Positions 24,979 to 33,264 of a stretch of 64,000 nt of DNA are shown here, piece by piece. Position numbers and translations under genes: made by a program. The DNA lies in assembly GCA_964573255.1 (NCBI GenBank), contig CAZNJB010000012.1, positions 1 to 64,000 on the forward strand. The letters run 5' to 3'. Within the stretch, counting starts at the first letter, position 1, and the number at the start of each line of letters is the position of its first letter. Source of the stretch: CAYNUJ01 sp964573255. Lineage in GTDB: Bacteria; Bacteroidota; Ignavibacteria; Ignavibacteriales; Melioribacteraceae. The notes beneath the pieces were generated by a model that was given only the letters and a program-made list of their open reading frames with translations, ran no database searches and had not been told where the DNA came from.

Positions 24979-26883
24979 TTAGCTGGAAATGTTTTCGAAA
25001 TCGATTAAAAACGACCTGGATTCATTCGGCTCCATCTCTTTTAAATACATATATAGCGTATTTGTAGATGAATCGAACTCAAATTCTGGAATTTTAGTAT
25101 TTATAATATCCGACGAAACTCTAACATTCTTTACTTTCTTATTTAAATTAACTTGAACAGTAAAATTTCTTACGGAATTATCGGTAGGATTAGTAACTTC
25201 CACAGCAATTCTTCTTTTACTACGAGTAGTATATTGTATTTCAACTCCTCCCCTGCGCAGCCACCATTTTTGTAAATCATCCAAAGAACAAATCCAAAAA
25301 TCCTTTTCTTTAATGTAATTCATTAAATTATCTATTACTCGCAAATTCTGTCGTTCCAATTGATAATTTGTATGCACTTTAAACACATACAATCCGCCCT
25401 CAAATAATACTCTATCAACATCCTCTTCGTAAGTGTATTCTTGAAAGTCGTTTTCTGTTAAACCGTAATCACGAATAACCTCATAATCATCTCTTGCAGT
25501 TTTAGTAATTAGTAAGATCGGTTTATTATTACGAATAATTATCTTAGGAACACTTCTGTCGGTTAATGAATCCGTGAGTAAAAACTCTATTCCGGAAGCA
25601 GAAATTGCCTGCAGAGTATTCTCGTCATAAAATCCGTATAACGGCATCATACTTCTTACTTTAGAACCGGATAAAGCTTCCACAGTATCTTTAGCAAATT
25701 GGATACTAGCTTGTTGAACGAGTTTGTCATCAAGTTTATTTATAGTATCTTCTGCCGATTCTAAAAATCCTATATCAACAACTATTCCCAAATCGCCGTA
25801 TTCACTGATGCTTTTAACTAAATCCGGATTATTAATTGCCCTGCGAGCATCAATAAAAAATGTTGCCGGGTATCTTTTGTTTTTCAGAAGCTTCCCTAAA
25901 TTTAATGCATTCTGCGGGTCTTCCGTAATTTGAGGAATTAGAATAGCTGCTGCTTTATAAGAAGCCGGCCAGTCCCTTATAAAAGCAATTGGTTTGTAAG
26001 TAAGCCAGTTAATACAATTATTAAACAATTTTTCGAAATAGATATAATCTTCTTGTTGACCGATAACTGAATTCAAACCGAATCCAAACCAAATAAAGCG
26101 TCCCTTTCCGTAAGTACCGAAAGCAATGCCGGCACTTTTACTAATTTCGTCTCTCACTAAACCTGCTTCACGTCTGAAATCGTACCAAAAACTAACTTGA
26201 GTTGTTCTCGGTTCCAAAATTTCTGCATATATCGGTCTATCCCATGTAGCAATTTTTAAGGCATATCCTGTAGGAATTCCTGCGGTGATTTTAAGATTTC
26301 CTCTCAGAGTATGAATTTTATACGTTTCTTCCGGCTTAATTTCTTTGCTAAATTTCATACCGAAAGCTTCCGTGAAGAAATCCCATCCTCTCCATTTCCC
26401 CTCATCAGAGAAAGTACCCGGACCACCCGTGCAGAAAATTGATCCGCCTTTTTCCAAATATTTTTTCAACTCAATCAACTCCTTATCTGAAATTGATTGA
26501 GCCATGGGCAAGATAATTAACTTGTAGTCGTAATGCCTCCCTAATTCTATAGTTTGATCACTAATGATTTCATATTTCACTTTATCGTTTTTTAGGTAAA
26601 CTTCCCAAGTATCAATGATATCGCTTAGCCAAGTACTCCCTTCGGGAAGTTTGTTCTCAGTATATTGAGAATAAAGAAGTGCAACCTTATCCACTTTATC
26701 GATTAACGCTAAATTTTGTTTTGTCGGTAATATCTCTTCTATTTCGTAATCACCGTAGACATTCTGGATAATTACCAAAAAAATGAGTACCCCGACAGTA
26801 AGAAGCACTAAGCCGGTAAGGAAAATTATCAGATAATTAACCCGCAGCCCAAAATGTTCTTCTTCTTTTTCTTTTAACGCCAT
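24979..26883 (-). CDS. membrane-anchored GATase-like / NodB-like protein without metal ligands
   Basis: 634 residues. One membrane helix at about 16-42 leads to a periplasmic class I amidotransferase-like Rossmann domain (about 60-300: YKLIILPMAQSISDKELIEL, GGSIFCTGGPG, KGRFIWFGFG), then a NodB polysaccharide-deacetylase fold (about 315-520: YKAAAILIPQI, RYPATFFIDARRA, SMMPLYGFYDENTLQAI) and a C-terminal beta domain. The NodB metal Asp-Asp motif is replaced by PQITED and the HxxxH motif by VVDIGF, so deacetylase activity is not expected. Polymer recognition or scaffolding is more likely. It lies between the small membrane protein gene (10-bp overlap) and the lipoprotein gene. Confidence 0.78.
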   Translation of the reverse strand: MALKEKEEEHFGLRVNYLIIFLTGLVLLTVGVLIFLVIIQNVYGDYEIEEILPTKQNLALIDKVDKVALLYSQYTENKLPEGSTWLSDIIDTWEVYLKNDKVKYEIISDQTIELGRHYDYKLIILPMAQSISDKELIELKKYLEKGGSIFCTGGPGTFSDEGKWRGWDFFTEAFGMKFSKEIKPEETYKIHTLRGNLKITAGIPTGYALKIATWDRPIYAEILEPRTTQVSFWYDFRREAGLVRDEISKSAGIAFGTYGKGRFIWFGFGLNSVIGQQEDYIYFEKLFNNCINWLTYKPIAFIRDWPASYKAAAILIPQITEDPQNALNLGKLLKNKRYPATFFIDARRAINNPDLVKSISEYGDLGIVVDIGFLESAEDTINKLDDKLVQQASIQFAKDTVEALSGSKVRSMMPLYGFYDENTLQAISASGIEFLLTDSLTDRSVPKIIIRNNKPILLITKTARDDYEVIRDYGLTENDFQEYTYEEDVDRVLFEGGLYVFKVHTNYQLERQNLRVIDNLMNYIKEKDFWICSLDDLQKWWLRRGGVEIQYTTRSKRRIAVEVTNPTDNSVRNFTVQVNLNKKVKNVRVSSDIINTKIPEFEFDSSTNTLYMYLKEMEPNESRSFLIDFENISS

Positions 26884-27383
26884 CTAAGAGTATCCTCATT
26901 TTTCTTTTCTTCTTTTTTCTCTGTATTCGGCGCAACATAACCTTCTGCGGTATATCTCATAAATTTACCCCGAGTGCTTTCGAATGTAGACCTTTTTTGA
27001 GGTTGAGCCTCGGTTCTCATATATCTACTTGTTTCCGCATAATTTGGTGTAGGCGGAGGAGTAGGAGCAAATGTAGGTCTAAATTCTTTAGATTCTTGAG
27101 TACCGTAGAACATCGGTTGTCTTTCATGCTCGTACCCTGTTAATCTCGAAGGCTGATCTTCAAATAGAGTTCTTCTCATACCCGTTTGAGTAGAAGCAGC
27201 TTGTTCACTGGTTAACCTAGCAGGAGCAACAAGCTCTGCAGGCAATGCTGCCGGTTCTGCCACTTTCCCTACACGACCTTTTCTTTCACGTATTTTATAT
27301 AAAATATAAGCCCCAACCGCTAGAATGAAGGTTGAAACGGTTGCAACTAATATTATGAATGATAGTATCGGAATAAGTTCCAT
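26874..27383 (-). CDS. small membrane protein of the exopolysaccharide operon
   Basis: 169 residues: one N-terminal helix (about 5-29, FIILVATVSTFILAVGAYIL) followed by a basic stop-transfer RERKGR and a low-complexity, probably disordered cytoplasmic tail rich in Pro, Thr, Glu and Arg (FRPTFAPTPPPTPNYAETS). I recognise no family. It follows the glycosyltransferase by 24 bp and overlaps the NodB-like gene by 10 bp, so it is probably an accessory subunit of the synthase. Confidence 0.7.
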   Translation of the reverse strand: MELIPILSFIILVATVSTFILAVGAYILYKIRERKGRVGKVAEPAALPAELVAPARLTSEQAASTQTGMRRTLFEDQPSRLTGYEHERQPMFYGTQESKEFRPTFAPTPPPTPNYAETSRYMRTEAQPQKRSTFESTRGKFMRYTAEGYVAPNTEKKEEKKNEDTLRWR

Positions 27384-27407
27384 TACATACCTCTCTGATT
27401 ATAAAAT

Positions 27408-28835
27408 TTATGCTGCCGGTGCGGCACTTTGTCCTCCGGCTTGATCCAATCCAATTCTTTCTAATTTTCCCCAGTTCATTTCGATACCCAAAAATTCTTC
27501 CACTGTAGCCATAGCTTTCGTTATGTCGATCATCAAAATGAAAATGAGGCGATAGATAAATGCATAAAACACTAATCTAAATTCTTCTTTCTCAACAGCC
27601 AAACAATAAATTGCCGCCATCATATCGAGCGCCATAATTCCAATCCACCAGAAGACAACTAAAGCAGACATATGGAAAAACACACCAACAACAATAAAGA
27701 ACAAATTCGCAAAAATATTCATTGCAGGCCAAACTAATGCTTCATAAAACATCGACCAAAGAATTAGTGTATTATTAAAATTCAATGTCGGATTGTAAAT
27801 GTGTTTCTTATGTTTTCTAATAGCTTGTAAAATACCTCTGGTCCATCTGTATCTTTGTTTAAGCAACTGCAAAAACTTTTCAGGAGCTTCCGTATAAGAG
27901 ATTGCTCTCGGTTCGTATTTTACTTTCCAACCTGCGGCAAGCATTTTAAGCGTTAAATCCGCATCTTCAGCAAATGTATCGCTCGAATAAAAGCCTGCAC
28001 TTCTTAAAGCTTTCTTCCGAAAAATTCCTATCGGACCCGGAATTATATTCACCATTTTTACCATACCCTGTGCAAAACGGGCAAGATTCAAACCTTCAAT
28101 ATACTCCAAAGCTTGAAGATCTGTAACCATTTTACCACGGTTAAGTACCTTTACGTTCCCGGCAACAGCTCCGATAGAAGGATCAATAAAGTGACGGATT
28201 CCCATTTTCAAAGTATCGGGCGATAATTTCGAATCCCCGTCAACACTTACAGTAAATTCCGCATCCGAAAATTGAATTCCAGCATTTAAAGCTTTCGCTT
28301 TACCGCCATTAGGCTTGTTTATCAGAGTAACTCTGACCATAGAAGTCTTACCTTTCTGATAGCCGACCATTTCTCCTGCAACTTCGGCGGTATTATCGGT
28401 AGAACCGTCATTTACAACAATTATTTCATAATTTGGATAATCTAATTCCAATAATGACCTTATCGACTGTTGAACAACTTTTTCTTCATTGTAAACTGGT
28501 ACAATTATCGAAACAAACGGAAAATAATTATCGTATTCTTCAACTGTATATTTAGTGATATTCAAATACGCGAGCACAAGGATAGAAAAGTATCTAAAAA
28601 GCAGTACGAAAAGAAATATAACAAGCGCAACAATTGACGCATAAACGAACAATCCGTTAAAGGATAATACGGTCTGCGGCAATGTAATCATGATAATAAT
28701 AAACATGATAACAGAAAGAGAGCCGGAAAAAATAATCGCTCTGATTTTTTCCTGTTTTTCATTTCTTTTGGGAGGATCAATCTCCCTATTATCCAAAAGA
28801 ATCTGTGCTCGTTCTATTTTTTGTTTATTCTGCAT
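27408..28835 (-). CDS. processive family 2 glycosyltransferase
   Basis: The 475-residue inverting polysaccharide synthase has two N-terminal membrane helices (about 30-85) and a cytoplasmic GT2 domain with VNDGSTDNTAEV, the DxD site SVDGDSKL, the base EDADLTLKML and the acceptor motif QRYRW (about residue 310), then three or four C-terminal helices. All catalytic residues are present. This is the PgaC/NodC/hyaluronan-synthase type that polymerises and extrudes a beta-linked polymer, possibly of N-acetylglucosamine. No PilZ domain is seen, so cyclic-di-GMP control would have to act through another protein. It is the only clearly active enzyme of the operon. Confidence 0.93.
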   Translation of the reverse strand: MQNKQKIERAQILLDNREIDPPKRNEKQEKIRAIIFSGSLSVIMFIIIMITLPQTVLSFNGLFVYASIVALVIFLFVLLFRYFSILVLAYLNITKYTVEEYDNYFPFVSIIVPVYNEEKVVQQSIRSLLELDYPNYEIIVVNDGSTDNTAEVAGEMVGYQKGKTSMVRVTLINKPNGGKAKALNAGIQFSDAEFTVSVDGDSKLSPDTLKMGIRHFIDPSIGAVAGNVKVLNRGKMVTDLQALEYIEGLNLARFAQGMVKMVNIIPGPIGIFRKKALRSAGFYSSDTFAEDADLTLKMLAAGWKVKYEPRAISYTEAPEKFLQLLKQRYRWTRGILQAIRKHKKHIYNPTLNFNNTLILWSMFYEALVWPAMNIFANLFFIVVGVFFHMSALVVFWWIGIMALDMMAAIYCLAVEKEEFRLVFYAFIYRLIFILMIDITKAMATVEEFLGIEMNWGKLERIGLDQAGGQSAAPAA

Positions 28836-28940
28836 AGTAAATTATAATTATTTTCTACCATTCTTAATATAACATTTTATTTAAATCATTGCAATCAAAA
28901 GAGTTATAAATAACCGTTAAAGCAATTATTTAAAGAATCG

Positions 28941-31832
28941 TTAATAAATTGACCAAAATATATTCATGTAAAATGAACCTGAACTATAGGCCGTGATCTC
29001 CCTAATTGAACTGCTGAGAAACCCGGTGGCTAATAAACGTAAATTTTTCAAAATTGTATATGATATCTCGGTATTTAATTCTCTAACAATATAATTCGAA
29101 ATTGGGACATAGCCTACTTTTCCGCCAATCGCAAAATTCCAAATTTTATCCTCATAAACTCTCCATTCACCCCAAATACTGTGAGAATCAAATATTTCAG
29201 GAGTATAATAGTATGGACTGTTATATTTAAAATCCTCAAAATGATATTCATAACCAAAACCGGTATTATTTGTAAAATATTTCCCGAGCCGAATCTGGAA
29301 ATAATTACCAATATTCTCAATTTCAAAATTATTTTTATCCGTCCAAATCAATGAATAATAGGATTTAATCACTAATCCAGTTTTATATTTGTAAGAAGCA
29401 TCAAATCGCAGAGTATTTGAAGGAATTCTCCTATTAATCAATTCATTTGAAAGGAGTTGAAAAACCCCGTCGTTATGCTCATATCTGATTGAAGTATTAA
29501 GATTATTTATGGGCTTATAAGTAATCACCCCCTCATAAAGGGGCTGAGTCATTATTCCCGTTGAATTTACTTGTCCTATACCAAAAGAAACTGATAAATT
29601 TTCCATCGGGGAAATAAATATATTTCCTTTAATTACATTAAAAGGCATTCCTCCCAAGGATAGAGATGTATTATTTACTCTACCTTGGTAAAATGTGGCT
29701 CCCAAACTAACAAATCTGGTAAATCCCACAGCAAGCTGTGTTCCGTAATAGTAATACTCAAACCCAAGATTATCGTTAAAATATGATGTAAGCGGGTTAA
29801 AATTCATATATGAAAACGCGTATTTCGTTATTCCGTTAAAAATTCTTCCCAATGTAGTAGTTTCCTGATATTCATACGGAAGCCATTCGAGACGCTGATT
29901 TATTAAATACGATTCGGGAGCAATTTCTTTCAAAGCAAGATAAATATCCTTTGCCGCTTCATAATTCTTCAATTTTACATTAACATCACCCAAATAAAGC
30001 TTCAATTCCAGATCATCCGGATTCTCTTTAACCAGTCTCTGCAATTCTTCGTATGCACGCAGAGAATCTCCACTCCAATAAATTATTTTAGCTCTCATCT
30101 TATCCAAATCTACATCATATTCTTCATCGAGAAGCTGATCATACACATCTATTGCTTCACTAAAGTGATTAGCACAAACTAAAATTGAAGCATACTCAAC
30201 TTGAACCTGATAATCGTCACCGAATTTATCCAAATATTCTTCATAAAGTGGCAAAGCACTTTCGCAATCACCGTTTTTTGCAATTTCTCGTCCTTTATTA
30301 AGAGATTCTATATATTTATTCTCTTCCTGTCTAATTCTTTCCAATTCAAGCATGGTTTTAAGCTCCAGCAAATCAGGATTTTTAGGATCAATCTCCTCCG
30401 CTCTTCTTGCAAATTCCTCAGCAAGGTCAAAATTATCCAATTGGAAATTCAAAGTACCGGCAGCTATTAAAGCAATTTGATCATTCGGTCTATTTTCTAG
30501 AACATTCTTCAATAGTTTTTCGGCTTTATCTAAATCTTTATTACCCCAAATATTTAATTGAGCTGTTAATAGCTGATAATCTAAATTATCAGGGGCTAAT
30601 TCCATCAGAGTGTCGGCTTGAACTAAAGCTTGTTGGAACTGTCCGTCCTCTGAGAGGATTTTTGCATACAAATAACGCGCTTCATCATCATTATCGAACT
30701 TTAACAAATATTTCTTTAGTAATTCTTCCGCCTCATGATATGCGGATAGACTACGAAAATATTGAGCCAATTTCAGAGTCGCTTCTTTATTATAAGGTTC
30801 GTCTGATAGCACACTCAAAGCTTCAGTAATCTTTTCTTCAAAAAATCTTTTTCTATAAGATTCAACAGTTTCCCAAAGGTTTTTATAACGTTCCTCTTCA
30901 GAATGTTTTTCAGCAAGAATTTTTAACTGCTGATGGGCTTCTTCGTAACGATCATGCTGTATGAGCAATTCAACTAAATTAAATCTTTTTTCGTCATCAT
31001 CAGGATTATTATGTAAAATTCTGTAATATCTATCTATCGGATATTCTTTTGCCCTTCTACCGTTACCGTTATAATCTTCGGAATAAATAGTTACATAGGC
31101 TTCGCGTCGGGCGACATCGAGACCGTCTTGAGCTTCTTTAAAGTATGGTTTAATATTTAGTGCATTGAGGAATGCTTTTTCGGCTATTTTATATTTCCCA
31201 AGCCAATTAGAGAACCAGCCGAAACGGCTCCATAAACGCCAATCTTCCGGGAAACGTTCAGTATATTCTTTTAATTTTAACCAGCCTTTGTAAATATGAT
31301 GTGTTTCGGTTAGAATGATTGAATATCTTATTATTTCATCGGGGGAAGCATTTTTGTCCATCGCCAAATATTTATCGTACCACTCTTCGGCTTTCTCCCA
31401 TTCTTCGAGCCACTGATAGGCTCTGCCGATTTCTAAATATGGATAAGGATTTTTGGGATTTACAGCAATATCTCTTTTAAGTCCTTCAATTTTATCATAA
31501 AGATTTTCATACCATGTTCGTTTTAATCTTTCGAGAGCCTCTCGAGCTTCAGTATAGCCATTGTCTAATTTAAGAGCTTTACGGTAATCCTCTCTACCAT
31601 AGGCATATTCTTGGCGTTTTTCTCTGCATAAACCTCTAAGATAATAACCTTCCGGATTGCGCGGATCAGCTGCGATATACTTATTCAATTGATCGATGGC
31701 ATCACCATATCGACCATTTTGTATATGTTTAAGTGCTTCTCTTTTAATTCCCTCTAATCTTAACTGAGCTTGTATAGCAAAAGGAGTTAAAACGAGCAGT
31801 AAGAATAATATATGAACAACACGTTTCATCAC
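28941..31832 (-). CDS. TPR / outer-membrane barrel export protein (PgaA/YaiO-like)
   Basis: 963 residues: a Sec signal (VVHILFLLLVLTPFAIQAQ), about fifteen tetratricopeptide repeats (25-680: GRYGDAIDQLNKYIAADPRN, EWEKAEEWYDKYLAMD, KDLDKAEKLLKNVLENRPND) and a C-terminal outer-membrane barrel of about 270 residues with alternating aromatic strands ending in YMNIFWSIY. The architecture is that of PgaA and BcsC: a periplasmic TPR scaffold joined to an export pore. It overlaps the KaiC-like gene by 4 bp, and the glycosyltransferase follows 105 bp later. It would carry the polymer made by that enzyme across the outer membrane. Confidence 0.88.
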   Translation of the reverse strand: MMKRVVHILFLLLVLTPFAIQAQLRLEGIKREALKHIQNGRYGDAIDQLNKYIAADPRNPEGYYLRGLCREKRQEYAYGREDYRKALKLDNGYTEAREALERLKRTWYENLYDKIEGLKRDIAVNPKNPYPYLEIGRAYQWLEEWEKAEEWYDKYLAMDKNASPDEIIRYSIILTETHHIYKGWLKLKEYTERFPEDWRLWSRFGWFSNWLGKYKIAEKAFLNALNIKPYFKEAQDGLDVARREAYVTIYSEDYNGNGRRAKEYPIDRYYRILHNNPDDDEKRFNLVELLIQHDRYEEAHQQLKILAEKHSEEERYKNLWETVESYRKRFFEEKITEALSVLSDEPYNKEATLKLAQYFRSLSAYHEAEELLKKYLLKFDNDDEARYLYAKILSEDGQFQQALVQADTLMELAPDNLDYQLLTAQLNIWGNKDLDKAEKLLKNVLENRPNDQIALIAAGTLNFQLDNFDLAEEFARRAEEIDPKNPDLLELKTMLELERIRQEENKYIESLNKGREIAKNGDCESALPLYEEYLDKFGDDYQVQVEYASILVCANHFSEAIDVYDQLLDEEYDVDLDKMRAKIIYWSGDSLRAYEELQRLVKENPDDLELKLYLGDVNVKLKNYEAAKDIYLALKEIAPESYLINQRLEWLPYEYQETTTLGRIFNGITKYAFSYMNFNPLTSYFNDNLGFEYYYYGTQLAVGFTRFVSLGATFYQGRVNNTSLSLGGMPFNVIKGNIFISPMENLSVSFGIGQVNSTGIMTQPLYEGVITYKPINNLNTSIRYEHNDGVFQLLSNELINRRIPSNTLRFDASYKYKTGLVIKSYYSLIWTDKNNFEIENIGNYFQIRLGKYFTNNTGFGYEYHFEDFKYNSPYYYTPEIFDSHSIWGEWRVYEDKIWNFAIGGKVGYVPISNYIVRELNTEISYTILKNLRLLATGFLSSSIREITAYSSGSFYMNIFWSIY

Positions 31833-33112
31833 CCTAAATATTTGCTAATAGGAATATAAAAAGTATCCTCCTGAGATTTATCCAAGAGAATCTCCTCCAT
31901 AATATCTTCTGCTTTATCAATTCCTTCATTAACTTCTTTAAAATGAATGGTTACGGCTTCAAGAGCCTCGTTATAATATGCCGGAACATATTGCCTCAAT
32001 CCGGCTGCCACACCATGAATTGTTTCTATAAGGTGCTCGGCATTCGATCTAACTTGCAGGACAAGAATTTTATCTTCAATTTCGCATAATTTCTCTTTTT
32101 TACCGGTAGCATATTTAATAGCATTCAATAAATCATTTTTAGTGATTTTTTGAGTTACTTGAGCTATAGGGTCTAATTTAAATGCCATTACCTGAAACTT
32201 CTGACCGGTAGATTTATAAAGAGCTATTTGATTATTTAATACTAAAAGAAAATCATTTTTATTATAAATATTAGGAGAACCTATCTTTTCGGACATTGAT
32301 GAGAAACTTTCAATTGTTTGCTCTCTAGGCATTGAATGTTGATGAGCAGCAGGAGTATGGTTTGTCTCCAATGGACTTTGAGTTTGCGGAGGCTCCGGTT
32401 CGGACAATCGAACCGTTACGCCATGGAAGGGTTCAATTATATATTCTGCTGAAAATTGACCTTCCGTATGACCGACATTAGGGATAATTGTAGCAATACC
32501 GCCATGATACTTCCCGGCAATTAATGCGGCACTCTTTTTAAAATAAATTACTCCCGTCACTTCATTGCAAATAGTATCGACTAATGCTTGCGCTTTCTGT
32601 GTCGCCGGTTCTCCGAGAATAAACAAACTTGTAATATCGGTATCTTCAATCGTTTCGAGAGTATGAATGAATGCTTCGCGCAGGAGCATAATATTTCTGA
32701 AACCAATATAAGGCGTTAGTTCGTCGAACACGATTCTGGAAGGATTATAATGATTTACTACAGTAATAATATCGTTTAGATATTCAACTAAATATTTGTC
32801 AGGGTCCCTGGTTTCATAAATTTCGTTAGGAGGAGCTACACGAACAACTATTATCGTATTCTGATTCATGTAAGATTGAATATCGAAATTGATGGATGCA
32901 GCTTGAATCATTAAATCTTTAGGCCGCATATTTGTAAAATAGAGACAAACTTCAGAATTTTTAGCTGCTTCCATTGCAAACTGCAAAGCGAGAAGAGTTC
33001 TTCCGGATTTACGAGGACCAATTAATACATAACTTCCACCTTGGTAAACACCACCCCAATTTTGATCAATTAAACTAAACCCCGATTTTATCAATTTTAT
33101 TACTGTAGACAT
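31829..33112 (-). CDS. KaiC-like ATPase fused to degenerate GGDEF-like domain
   Basis: 427 residues. About 1-225 is a RecA/KaiC-type domain (SGFSLIDQNWGGVYQGGSYV, Walker B RIVFDELTPY). The Walker A reads G-P-R-K-S-G-R-T (32-39): Arg38 replaces the catalytic Lys. After a low-complexity linker, about 285-415 shows the strand-helix order of a GGDEF domain (FQVMAFKLD; NDLLNAIKYA; KLCEIEDKILVLQV in place of the GGDEF strand), without the signature residues. This recalls the inactive GGDEF of PelD, a cyclic-di-GMP receptor of a polysaccharide synthase. It is the first gene of the operon, overlapping the TPR-barrel gene by 4 bp. It is probably a regulatory NTP- or nucleotide-sensing subunit. The KaiC call is firm; the GGDEF call is tentative. 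Confidence 0.8.
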   Translation of the reverse strand: MSTVIKLIKSGFSLIDQNWGGVYQGGSYVLIGPRKSGRTLLALQFAMEAAKNSEVCLYFTNMRPKDLMIQAASINFDIQSYMNQNTIIVVRVAPPNEIYETRDPDKYLVEYLNDIITVVNHYNPSRIVFDELTPYIGFRNIMLLREAFIHTLETIEDTDITSLFILGEPATQKAQALVDTICNEVTGVIYFKKSAALIAGKYHGGIATIIPNVGHTEGQFSAEYIIEPFHGVTVRLSEPEPPQTQSPLETNHTPAAHQHSMPREQTIESFSSMSEKIGSPNIYNKNDFLLVLNNQIALYKSTGQKFQVMAFKLDPIAQVTQKITKNDLLNAIKYATGKKEKLCEIEDKILVLQVRSNAEHLIETIHGVAAGLRQYVPAYYNEALEAVTIHFKEVNEGIDKAEDIMEEILLDKSQEDTFYIPISKYLG

Positions 33113-33190
33113 AACATCCTCTTCTAATAAGCAATTATATTAATCAAATAGCGTGCCTAAAATAAATGCGTTCATAATTAGCTATATGAT

Positions 33191-33226
33191 CTCAATTTCT
33201 AAGGCGTGCTTCAAATTGAGAAATTG
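33191..33226. repeat. imperfect inverted repeat ahead of the exopolysaccharide operon
   Basis: CTCAATTT (33191-33198) pairs with AAATTGAG (33213-33220), and the overlapping CAATTTCT with AGAAATTG (33219-33226), giving two alternative stems. It lies between the GH9 stop and the KaiC-like start. No T-run follows, so it may be a control element rather than a terminator. Confidence 0.35.
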
Positions 33227-33264
33227 CTCCAATTTAATACAATTATAAGTTTAAAATCACTAAA

